From the NCBI GenBank assembly GCA_017520425.1, contig JAFXFO010000001.1:1-64000 (forward strand): DNA of 64,000 bases, written 5' to 3'. The notes below the pieces were generated by a model. That model was not told the DNA's origin and did not search any database. It was given only the letters and a program-made list of their open reading frames with translations. Position 1 is the first letter of the stretch; the number at the start of each line of letters is the position of its first letter. Positions 8,072 through 15,430 of this stretch are shown one piece after another. Source of the stretch: Lachnospiraceae bacterium. Lineage in GTDB: Bacteria; Bacillota; Clostridia; Lachnospirales; Lachnospiraceae. A program made the translations under genes and the position numbers.

Positions 8072-9580
8072 ATGAACATAAAGCAGGCTAAGGAGTATAT
8101 TAAAAGTTCCGTGAATATATATTTAAAGAAGGATGAATTTGGAGAGTATTGCATCCCGGTGGTGCGTCAGCGTCCTATTTTTTTGTTGGGAGCGCCGGGT
8201 ATCGGTAAAACTGCAGTAATGGAGCAGATTGCACAGGAGATGGGGATTGCGCTTGTGAGCTATTCCATGACCCATCATACCCGTCAGTCTGCGCTGGGAC
8301 TGCCATTTATCGCCCATAAGACTTATGGTGGCAAAGAGTATAATGTATCTGAATATACCATGAGTGAGATTATATCTTCCATTTACGAAACCATGGAGGA
8401 AGGCGGATTAAAGGAAGGTATTTTGTTCCTGGACGAAATCAATTGTGTGTCGGAGACACTGGCACCTTCCATGCTACAGTTTTTGCAGTACAAGGTATTC
8501 GGACCTCATAAGGTGCCGGAGGGCTGGGTCATTGTCACTGCAGGAAATCCACCGGAATATAATAAATCCGTGCGGGAATTTGACGTGGTAACCATGGACC
8601 GTATGAAGCTTTTAGAAGTAGATGCTGATTATGGGGTGTGGAAGGAGTATGCTGTAGAGCGACAGGTCCACAATGCCATCCTAAGCTATTTGGATTTAAA
8701 GAAGGAGCACTTTTATCATATGGAGATGACCACCAAGGGCAGAAGCTATGTGACCGCCAGAGGTTGGGAGGATTTGTCGGAGATTTTGTACCATTATGAA
8801 GAAGAAAAACTGCCGGTGGATGAAACTCTGGTAGGCCAGTATATCCGAAATGATAAAATTGTGAGGGAGTTTACCGCATATTATGATTTGTACAATAAAT
8901 ATAAGAGGGATTATCATATCGAAGAGATTTTGAAAGGACAGGCTTCTGAGCAGTCAGTGGCCAGAGCGAAGGCTGCGGCCTTTGATGAAAGATTGTCGCT
9001 GCTTGGCATGCTTCTGGACAGATGTATGGCTGAAATGAAGGAAGTGGTGGAACAGGCAGCTTACCTGACCGATACCCGTGGACTGCTGTTAGTGGTGAAA
9101 AACTCCCCGGAAAAGCAGGACGGTACGGATGGTGCGGGATTGTTGGAGAAGTTGGCAGAGCAGAAGCAAAAGCAGATGTATGGTTTGGAACGTTCCAATG
9201 CTTTGTCCAGAGAGGAAAGAAGGAAATACAAGAAGGTACTGCGTTTTCTGGCAGAAGCCAAAAAAGAGGCACTTCTGCTGGCACTGGAGGAGGATTTGTT
9301 TGCCTGCCTGAAAACGAAATTTGAAGCAGAGGTGGTAGCTATGAAGGAACACACCGTGGCTACTCAAAACATGCTTCATTACCTCTTTGCCTTTGCGGAG
9401 GAAGCCTTTGAGCAGGGCAACGAGATGCTTATTCTGGTGACAGAGTTAACCGTAAACAGTGCAAGCAGCCGCTTCCTGGCATCCTTCGGAAGCCCGGACT
9501 ACCAACGCCACAATCAGGAGCTGATGCTCAGCGAACGTCGGGATGATATTAAGAAAAAAATCGGAGAGTTAGGACTGTAA
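8072..9580 (+). CDS. MoxR-like AAA+ ATPase
   Basis: 502-residue cytoplasmic ATPase. Walker A GAPGIGKT at residues 40-47; Walker B ILFLDEIN with Asp121-Glu122; sensor region VIVTAGNPPEYNKS. The C-terminal 250 residues are largely helical and rich in Glu, Lys and Ala (AKKEALLLALEEDLFACLKTKF), likely a coiled-coil or lid. It starts after an AAAGGAG site and follows the VWA gene by 16 bases, with the leucine-rich-repeat gene 8 bases after its stop, so the three are one operon. MoxR and VWA proteins act together in other systems; which client this pair remodels is not shown by the sequence. Confidence 0.9.
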   Translation: MNIKQAKEYIKSSVNIYLKKDEFGEYCIPVVRQRPIFLLGAPGIGKTAVMEQIAQEMGIALVSYSMTHHTRQSALGLPFIAHKTYGGKEYNVSEYTMSEIISSIYETMEEGGLKEGILFLDEINCVSETLAPSMLQFLQYKVFGPHKVPEGWVIVTAGNPPEYNKSVREFDVVTMDRMKLLEVDADYGVWKEYAVERQVHNAILSYLDLKKEHFYHMEMTTKGRSYVTARGWEDLSEILYHYEEEKLPVDETLVGQYIRNDKIVREFTAYYDLYNKYKRDYHIEEILKGQASEQSVARAKAAAFDERLSLLGMLLDRCMAEMKEVVEQAAYLTDTRGLLLVVKNSPEKQDGTDGAGLLEKLAEQKQKQMYGLERSNALSREERRKYKKVLRFLAEAKKEALLLALEEDLFACLKTKFEAEVVAMKEHTVATQNMLHYLFAFAEEAFEQGNEMLILVTELTVNSASSRFLASFGSPDYQRHNQELMLSERRDDIKKKIGELGL

Positions 9581-9588
9581 TTGGGACG

Positions 9589-10497
9589 ATGAGAAAAGAA
9601 TACGAATACTCAGGCGAGGGGTATTATCTGAAGTTGCAGGAGGGTGAGGATGGCTTGCAGGTGACGGCCTGTGGCGGCAGGGCTTCCCTGGTGAAGGTGC
9701 CGGAAACGGTTGAAGGTATGACGGTGACCGGAATCGCCAAGAAAGCCTTCTTAAGCAGAAAGCATATTCGGGAGCTGATATTGCCTCGTACGATAAAGAG
9801 AATAGAGGATTGGGCCTTTGCCTATTGCGGACAGTTAGAACAGATTACTCTGCCCGGTGGGCTTAGAGAACTGGGGAAGGCTGTTTTGGTCAATGGAGAT
9901 GCCCTCCAAAGAATCAACTGCGTGACAGACGTGGAACTCCATCAATGGTCAGAGGATGTGGCTTATTTGCTGGCCGGAGCAGTGAAGGAGTTGGAAGCCT
10001 ATTATTTGCTGGATTTACAGGCGGCCGGTAGTGAGGAGTGGTTTGCAAAGTGGGACGCCAAATTGCTGGCGGTCATGGAAGAGGATGATAACGAAGGTTA
10101 TCTGAAGCAGGTTCTGTGCGGAGAAGAGGATTACGGAAGTACGGATTTGGTTGCTTTCTTGTCTGCTAAACGAAAGAAAAAGGTGCGTTTGTGTATGCTT
10201 CGTTTGCAGCATACCCAGTTGCTTAAGGAGGATATGAGAACCTATTTAAGCAAATACTTACAGAAGCATATCAAGGGCTGTGAACAGGAAGAGACTTGGC
10301 AGGTGCTTTTGCAGGAGCGCAACACGGATAAGGAAAGCTGGGATTTGTTTTTAGAGCTGGGATGTGCTACCAATGAAAATATGGAAGGTATGCTTGAAGA
10401 TATGGGGGAGAATTATCCGGAGATGAAGGCATATTTCCTGCGTTACAAGGCGGAAAAGCTGGGCTATGAGGACTTTTTTTCAGGGTTGGAGTTTTAG
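9589..10497 (+). CDS. Leucine-rich-repeat protein (BspA/LRR_5 type), third gene of the MoxR-VWA operon
   Basis: 302 residues with no signal peptide. Residues about 35-105 carry BspA-type leucine-rich repeats (VPETVEGMTVTGIAKKAF, then LILPRTIKRIEDWAFAYC, then ITLPGGLRELGKAVL). The rest is Glu/Lys/Leu-rich, probably helical, and not recognised. It lies 8 bases after the AAA+ gene, with only a weak GGGAC site, suggesting translational coupling. Since it is predicted cytoplasmic, the repeats are a plausible client-recognition part for the MoxR-VWA pair; that is inference from position only. Confidence 0.75.
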   Translation: MRKEYEYSGEGYYLKLQEGEDGLQVTACGGRASLVKVPETVEGMTVTGIAKKAFLSRKHIRELILPRTIKRIEDWAFAYCGQLEQITLPGGLRELGKAVLVNGDALQRINCVTDVELHQWSEDVAYLLAGAVKELEAYYLLDLQAAGSEEWFAKWDAKLLAVMEEDDNEGYLKQVLCGEEDYGSTDLVAFLSAKRKKKVRLCMLRLQHTQLLKEDMRTYLSKYLQKHIKGCEQEETWQVLLQERNTDKESWDLFLELGCATNENMEGMLEDMGENYPEMKAYFLRYKAEKLGYEDFFSGLEF

Positions 10498-10518
10498 GTA
10501 ACTCTGAATTGTTACAAA
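10498..10518. repeat. Possible remnant of the GTAAC-ended miniature element
   Basis: GTAAC-TCTGAATT-GTTAC is a small palindrome. Its right half, CTGAATTGTTACAA, differs by one base from the end of the element at 27203-27359 (CTGAATAGTTACAA). Too short to be certain. Confidence 0.35.
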
Positions 10519-10553
10519 AATGTTAAGAAAAAAGAAAGAATAGGTTCAATTCA

Positions 10554-10582
10554 TTGCCATATAAGTGCAAATGTTGTATACT
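10554..10582 (+). promoter_or_regulatory. Promoter of the UDPGP operon
   Basis: TTGCCA, 17-base spacer, TATACT, 44 bases before the ATG of the UDPGP-family gene. Confidence 0.7.
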
Positions 10583-10625
10583 TGCAGAAGATATTATATC
10601 ATTATTCAAAAAGTGAGGGAGAATT

Positions 10626-11852
10626 ATGACATTCGAAGCAGCAAAACAGAAATGTGAGAAATATGGACAGGAACATGTCCTGAAATATTATGAAGAATTG
10701 TCAGCAGCAGAGCAGGAGGCACTATTGACTCAAATCGAAGAAACCGATATGAGTATTTTGGAAAAGTGCAAAAATATGGAGGAGCTGGCCAAGAAGGGTG
10801 TGATTAGTCCTTTGGCAGCTATGGAGCTGGATGAAATCGAAGCAAATAAGGAAAGCTTTACCGCTACCGGTATGAAAGCCATTCAGGATGGTAAGGTGGC
10901 AGCAGTACTTTTGGCAGGTGGTATGGGTACCAGACTGGGCTCCGATGACCCCAAGGGTATGTACAATATCGGCGAAACCAAGGATTTATACATATTTGAG
11001 TGTTTGGTAAATAATCTCATGGATGTAGTGAAGCAGACCGGAAGCTGGATTCATTTCTTCATCATGACCAGTGATAAGAACAATGATGCGACTATCAAGT
11101 TCTTAACAGAGCATGAATTCTTCGGCTACAAGGCAGAGTATGTGCATTTCTTCAAGCAGGAGATGGCAGCCGCTACGGATTATAATGGTAAGATTTATCT
11201 GGAGGAAAAGGGCAAGCTTTCTACCTCTCCTAACGGCAACGGTGGCTGGTTTGTATCCATGAAGAATGCAGGACTTTTGGAAGTGGTAAAGAAGGAAGGC
11301 ATTGAATGGTTGAATATTTTTGCAGTGGACAATGTACTCCAGAGAATTGCAGACCCTTGCTTTGTAGGTGCCACCTTACAGAAGAACTGCGTGGTAGGAG
11401 CCAAGGTGGTTCGCAAGAACGCTCCCGACGAAAAGGTGGGAGTTATGTGTTTGGAGGATGGCAGACCTTCCATCGTAGAGTACTATGAATTGACAGAGGA
11501 ATTAATGAATGCCAAGGATGCAAAGGGCAATCCGGCCTACAATTTTGGTGTAATCCTGAACTATTTATTTAACGTAACAGCTTTGGAAGGCTTATTGGAC
11601 GGCAACCTGCCTCTCCACATCGTAGAGAAGAAGATTCCTTACCTGAATGAAGCAGGAGAGCTTGTAAAGCCGGAAGCACCGAACGGATACAAGTTTGAAA
11701 ACCTGGTACTGGATATGATTCATCAGCTGGATACCTGTCTGCCCTACGAGGTAGTAAGGGAGAAGGAATTTGCTCCTATCAAGAATAAGACAGGTGTGGA
11801 TTCTGTAGAGAGTGCAAAGGCACTTCTGAAGCAGAATGGTGTGGTATTGTAA
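10626..11852 (+). CDS. UDPGP-family nucleotidyltransferase (UTP:sugar-1-phosphate uridylyltransferase)
   Basis: 408 residues of the UDPGP family, which includes UDP-glucose and UDP-N-acetylglucosamine pyrophosphorylases: sugar-1-P + UTP gives UDP-sugar + PPi. The nucleotide-binding signature is LLAGGMGTRLGSDDPKGMY near residue 95, preceded by a helical lead. Later motifs include LSTSPNGNGGWF and FNVTALEGLL. The family does not by itself fix the sugar. With galE 850 bases downstream in the same direction, UDP-glucose/galactose or UDP-HexNAc supply for wall polysaccharide is likely. Start ATG follows GAGGGAG. The gene is the head of a probable four-gene run ending at the terminator after galE. 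Confidence 0.88.
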   Translation: MTFEAAKQKCEKYGQEHVLKYYEELSAAEQEALLTQIEETDMSILEKCKNMEELAKKGVISPLAAMELDEIEANKESFTATGMKAIQDGKVAAVLLAGGMGTRLGSDDPKGMYNIGETKDLYIFECLVNNLMDVVKQTGSWIHFFIMTSDKNNDATIKFLTEHEFFGYKAEYVHFFKQEMAAATDYNGKIYLEEKGKLSTSPNGNGGWFVSMKNAGLLEVVKKEGIEWLNIFAVDNVLQRIADPCFVGATLQKNCVVGAKVVRKNAPDEKVGVMCLEDGRPSIVEYYELTEELMNAKDAKGNPAYNFGVILNYLFNVTALEGLLDGNLPLHIVEKKIPYLNEAGELVKPEAPNGYKFENLVLDMIHQLDTCLPYEVVREKEFAPIKNKTGVDSVESAKALLKQNGVVL

Positions 11853-11854
11853 GC

Positions 11855-12046
11855 ATGAAAAGTATATTGATTAAAGATACTACTAAGCAGGAGAGAATCG
11901 AGCTGATTAGAGAATGGCAGCCGGTAGATGACGGATTGGAAGACTGCGAGATTGATTTGTGGGATATGTATAAGGATTACATAGACGGCAAGAAGGAAGT
12001 GGCTGAGATTAATGCGGAGTTTACAGCTGATTTCTACGCAGAGTAG
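11855..12046 (+). CDS. Small conserved acidic protein of unknown function
   Basis: 63 residues, strongly acidic, beginning MKSILIKDTTKQERIELIRE and containing WDMYKDYIDGKKE. It lies 2 bases after the UDPGP stop, so it is probably translated by coupling; no strong ribosome binding site is visible. No signal peptide or membrane segment. I have a general impression of similar short proteins in Lachnospiraceae but no function can be assigned. The lipoprotein gene starts 8 bases downstream. Confidence 0.7.
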   Translation: MKSILIKDTTKQERIELIREWQPVDDGLEDCEIDLWDMYKDYIDGKKEVAEINAEFTADFYAE

Positions 12047-12054
12047 GGGGAAGT

Positions 12055-12678
12055 ATGAGAAGTAAAAAAGGAATATGTGCGGTATTGCTATTGACATTGA
12101 TTTTTGCACTTACGAGTTGTGGAGAAAAGAAGAGACTTGTAGACCATGGCATGGAGGTGGTGGAACTCATTGAGGAAGCAATAAACAGCAAAGAATATGT
12201 AATGATATATTCTGCTTCTGAACAGATTACAAGAGTGATAGAGGAAGTGGCAGAAGGTGACTTTTCCGAGCTTGAGGCGGTATATAGTATAAGGATTGAT
12301 GAAGATGATTTGCTGGAAATGGCAGATGTGGATTTGGATGATATGCCCGAATCATTGCAAAAGGTAATGAAAAGCAAGATGGCTGGTTCCGTTGCGAATA
12401 TGATTAATGCCCGGTCCGGAGCAGAGAAACTGGCAACATCCAGCATCATCAGTATGGGAAAGACCTTTGCATTTAAGGAGGAAGTAGAGAATCAGATTTA
12501 TCTTTATATCTTTGAAGACGCTAAGCCGATAATGGTGTCTTTTGTAGCCGGAGAAGACAAAACGGTGAGTGCAGGAGGAACTGTTATTTTTGTAGATGAT
12601 TTCGAATGTGACTCTGCAGATGATGTGGAAGACCTGCTGAGAGAATATGATGCGGATGTTGAGGAAGTGGACTTTTAA
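12055..12678 (+). CDS. Putative lipoprotein
   Basis: 207 residues. A lipoprotein signal is clear: positive start MRSKKG, hydrophobic core, lipobox LTSC ending in Cys about residue 21, so it is exported and lipid-anchored. The mature part is very acidic (EEAINSKEYVMIYSASEQIT, then RIDEDDLLEMADVDLDDMPE). No known enzyme motif. The start follows GTAGGGGG. It sits between the 63-residue gene and galE in the same direction. The pattern resembles small secreted sensor or chaperone-like lipoproteins of Firmicutes but no function is supported. Confidence 0.8.
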   Translation: MRSKKGICAVLLLTLIFALTSCGEKKRLVDHGMEVVELIEEAINSKEYVMIYSASEQITRVIEEVAEGDFSELEAVYSIRIDEDDLLEMADVDLDDMPESLQKVMKSKMAGSVANMINARSGAEKLATSSIISMGKTFAFKEEVENQIYLYIFEDAKPIMVSFVAGEDKTVSAGGTVIFVDDFECDSADDVEDLLREYDADVEEVDF

Positions 12679-12702
12679 GTAGAATACAGGAGGAAAAGAA
12701 GG

Positions 12703-13719
12703 ATGAAGATTTTAGTAACAGGCGGTGCAGGATATATCGGCAGCCATACCGTAGTGGAACTGCAGAATGCAGGTTATGATGTAGTGGTTTTGGACAATTT
12801 GAGCAATTCCAGTGAGAAGTCCCTGGAAAGAGTGGCGGCCATTACCGGTAAGAAGGTGCCTTTTTATAAGGCAGACATCTTAGACAGAGAGGCTTTGGAG
12901 GAGATTTTTTCTAAGGAGAAGCCTAACGCTGTGATTCATTTTGCAGGACTGAAGGCAGTGGGTGAATCCGTGGCAAAGCCTTGGGAATACTATGAGAACA
13001 ATATTGCAGGTACTTTGACTTTGGTGGATGTGATGAGAAAGCATAATTGTAAGAATATTATTTTCTCTTCCAGTGCTACTGTTTATGGTAACCCTGCATT
13101 TATCCCCATTACAGAGGAATGTCCTAAGGGACAGTGTACTAACCCTTACGGCTGGACCAAATCCATGCTGGAGCAGATTCTTTCTGATATCCAGAAGGCA
13201 GACCCTGAATGGAATGTAATCCTGCTTCGCTACTTTAACCCTATCGGTGCTCACAAGAGCGGAACAATAGGTGAGAATCCCAGCGGTATTCCGAACAATC
13301 TGATGCCTTATATTACACAGGTAGCAGTAGGCAAGAGAAGTGAACTGGGTGTATTCGGTAATGATTATGATACCCATGACGGCACCGGTGTTCGTGACTA
13401 TATCCATGTAGTGGACCTGGCTATGGGTCATGTGAAGGCATTGAAGAAGGTAGAAGAGAATGCCGGTCTTAAGATTTATAATCTGGGAACCGGAACGGGC
13501 TACAGTGTATTAGATATCGTGAAAAACTTCGAAGAAGCTACCGGCGTAAAGGTACCCTATGTGATAAAGGAACGTCGCCCCGGAGATATCGCAACCTGCT
13601 ACGCAGATGCTGCTAAGGCGAAGGAAGAACTGGGCTGGGAGGCACAGTACGGTATCAAGGAGAAGTGTGCCGACTCCTGGAGATGGCAGAGTAATAACCC
13701 TAATGGGTATGAGGAATAA
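12703..13719 (+). CDS. galE: UDP-glucose 4-epimerase
   Basis: Interconverts UDP-glucose and UDP-galactose using bound NAD; cytoplasmic, for galactose use and surface polysaccharide precursors. 338 residues, standard length. N-terminal Rossmann motif [10 protein letters not shown]; catalytic SSSATVYG (Ser/Thr) and the YxxxK motif as YGWTKSMLE; later RYFNPIGAH and [10 protein letters not shown], all typical of GalE. Start ATG has AGGAGG ten bases upstream. An intrinsic terminator follows at 13730-13769. It is the last gene of the UDPGP-lipoprotein-galE run. Confidence 0.97.
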   Translation: MKILVTGGAGYIGSHTVVELQNAGYDVVVLDNLSNSSEKSLERVAAITGKKVPFYKADILDREALEEIFSKEKPNAVIHFAGLKAVGESVAKPWEYYENNIAGTLTLVDVMRKHNCKNIIFSSSATVYGNPAFIPITEECPKGQCTNPYGWTKSMLEQILSDIQKADPEWNVILLRYFNPIGAHKSGTIGENPSGIPNNLMPYITQVAVGKRSELGVFGNDYDTHDGTGVRDYIHVVDLAMGHVKALKKVEENAGLKIYNLGTGTGYSVLDIVKNFEEATGVKVPYVIKERRPGDIATCYADAAKAKEELGWEAQYGIKEKCADSWRWQSNNPNGYEE

Positions 13720-13729
13720 GTAAAGTATA

Positions 13730-13769
13730 AATCCCGGAAGATTTTAGTAGAATCATTCCGGGTTTTTTT
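13730..13769 (+). terminator. Intrinsic terminator after galE
   Basis: CCCGGAA pairs with TTCCGGG around a loop that itself has GATT/AATC pairing; TTTTTTT follows. Confidence 0.85.
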
Positions 13770-13849
13770 GTAACAATGAACCTTTTCGTGTTTTCTTACG
13801 TCTTTATAGGTGAAGTTGATTTCAAATACCAATGACGGGAGGTGAGGAT

Positions 13850-15121
13850 ATGACGCTTTTTGAACAATTACTGAAAGCGTATGGTGTTTTCGCGGAGCGG
13901 TTTGTGAAGTTTAAGATATCACAGAAATCAGACGCTGAGGATGTTTTGCAGGAGGTATATGCACTTGCTTATCAGAAATTTTTCCAGTTAAAGAATCCGG
14001 AGAACTTTAAGGCATGGTTGCTTAGTATTGCCCGTAATGCATGTAATGATTATTTTCGAAAGCAAGCGGTTCGGTTGGAGATACCCATTGAAGTACTGGA
14101 AGAAAAACAGTTTACAGACAGTAGATATGGTGTGACGCAAAGCGATGTGGTGCAGGAAACCCTTGAGAAGTTGGGAGAGAAAGATAAGCAGATTTTATAC
14201 TTGTATTTTTGGAAGGAATTGCCCCAGGCTGAGATAGCGAAGCGGCTGGATATTCCTGTGGGTACCGTAAAAAGCAGACTCTATACCGCTAAGCAAAACT
14301 TTAAGAAGCAATATCCGCGCTATAAAGATGAGGATAAAGGAGAGAAAAATATGAAAAAGTTACCGGAATATTTACCTGTATATACCATAGAAGCATCCAA
14401 GGAGGCTGCATTCGATGTAAAGTGGGAAGAACTGATGGGATGGTTTTTGGTGCCCAAGCTGGGAGAAGAGTTGAGCTGGGGAATGTATGATATTCCTTCA
14501 AGGAAGTGCAATCATATATACGACTTGAAGGTCACCGGAAAGGCGAAGGTCCACGGAATAGAAGGAGTGGAGTTGACCGCCAGAGAAGCAAACTATTCTG
14601 TGAAGAAGGAGGTTATTAACCGTACCTTCGTAGCACAACTGACTGATACCCATTGCAGGTTTTTGGCTACTTTACGGACAGACGGTGATGTGAGAAACTA
14701 TATTACCTTTTTAGATGGTGATGAATTTATGCCCAACTGGGGCTTTGGAGAAGACAACTGCGGAAACGAAACTAATCTGGCACCCAAGGGTGATATAAAG
14801 CGAGAGGGCAATGTGGTTACTAGTTTAGATAAGGAATTCTTGCTGGATATCGTAGGTCGGTATATGGTTACCATCAATGGCAAAAGCTATGATACAGTGT
14901 GCGTCATGGATATTGAAACCTACAATGCGGGAGTGGTTTCCGAACAGTTTCTGGACAAAAACGGTAGAACCATTCTCTGGCGTAGATTTAATCGAAACGA
15001 TTGGGCTTATGACAGGTATGGGAAGCTTTGGAGTGAGCAGCTGCCTGAGAATGAGCAGTTAATCATCAATGGAAAGACTTATGTGCAGTGGTATGATTGC
15101 ATAACAGATTATATTATTTAG
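13850..15121 (+). CDS. ECF-type sigma factor fused to a 250-residue domain of unknown function
   Basis: 423 residues. Sigma region 2 spans about residues 20-75 (DAEDVLQEVYALAYQKF, AWLLSIARNACNDYFRK). Sigma region 4 spans about 105-160 (LGEKDKQILYLYFWKELPQ, then AEIAKRLDIPVGTVKSRLY). The remaining 255 residues are not an ECF domain and have no signal peptide or membrane segment. No anti-sigma gene follows. Start ATG at 13850 was chosen over 13832 because GGGAGGTG lies between them. Odd: inside the gene, at 14337-14344, AAGGAGAG stands six bases before an in-frame ATG (14351), exactly where the extra domain begins, so that domain may also be made separately or derive from an in-frame gene fusion. 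Confidence 0.85.
   Translation: MTLFEQLLKAYGVFAERFVKFKISQKSDAEDVLQEVYALAYQKFFQLKNPENFKAWLLSIARNACNDYFRKQAVRLEIPIEVLEEKQFTDSRYGVTQSDVVQETLEKLGEKDKQILYLYFWKELPQAEIAKRLDIPVGTVKSRLYTAKQNFKKQYPRYKDEDKGEKNMKKLPEYLPVYTIEASKEAAFDVKWEELMGWFLVPKLGEELSWGMYDIPSRKCNHIYDLKVTGKAKVHGIEGVELTAREANYSVKKEVINRTFVAQLTDTHCRFLATLRTDGDVRNYITFLDGDEFMPNWGFGEDNCGNETNLAPKGDIKREGNVVTSLDKEFLLDIVGRYMVTINGKSYDTVCVMDIETYNAGVVSEQFLDKNGRTILWRRFNRNDWAYDRYGKLWSEQLPENEQLIINGKTYVQWYDCITDYII
14337..14353 (+). promoter_or_regulatory. Internal ribosome binding site and ATG inside the ECF sigma gene
   Basis: AAGGAGAG, six-base gap, then in-frame ATG at 14351 (residue 168 of the fusion). It would give a 256-residue protein consisting only of the unknown domain. 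Confidence 0.55.
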
Positions 15122-15128
15122 GTACAAA

Positions 15129-15162
15129 AAAGAGTGCGTGGTTGTCCACGCACTCTTTTCTT
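15129..15162 (+). terminator. Intrinsic terminator after the sigma gene
   Basis: AAGAGTGCGTGG pairs perfectly with CCACGCACTCTT around TTGT, followed by TTC TTC; A-run on the other side. Confidence 0.85.
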
Positions 15163-15233
15163 CTGTAGATATATTACCACAAATTCCGATTTATTACAAG
15201 TCTGTAAATTTAGCGAAAAGTATGATTATATGA

Positions 15234-15373
15234 AACTGTTCAGAGCCAAACAGTTTCATCAGAAACATACGAGAAATGCTTGCATTTCAGAGTATGTTTT
15301 TGTATGAAACTATTTGGCGGATACGCCACACCGAGGAAATACGAAGTATTTTCGAGGTTGGCTCTGAATAGTT
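15234..15373. mobile_element. Miniature inverted-repeat element, copy 1
   Basis: 140 bp with terminal inverted repeats AACTGTTCAGAGCCAA / TTGGCTCTGAATAGTT (15 of 16 match). Inside: a long hairpin (CAGTTTCAT..ATGAAACT enclosing ACATAC/GTATGT and GAAATG/CATTTC), TGGCG/CGCCA and GAAATAC/GTATTTT. The terminal 17 bases TGGCTCTGAATAGTTAC are identical to the right end of the copy at 27203-27359. No coding capacity. The rest of this 309-base gap holds the sigma terminator and the helD leader. Confidence 0.75.
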
Positions 15374-15430
15374 ACGTTTATATTAGTATATGCGGTGGAT
15401 AAGAAAAAACACATTGGGGGAGTTGGCAAG

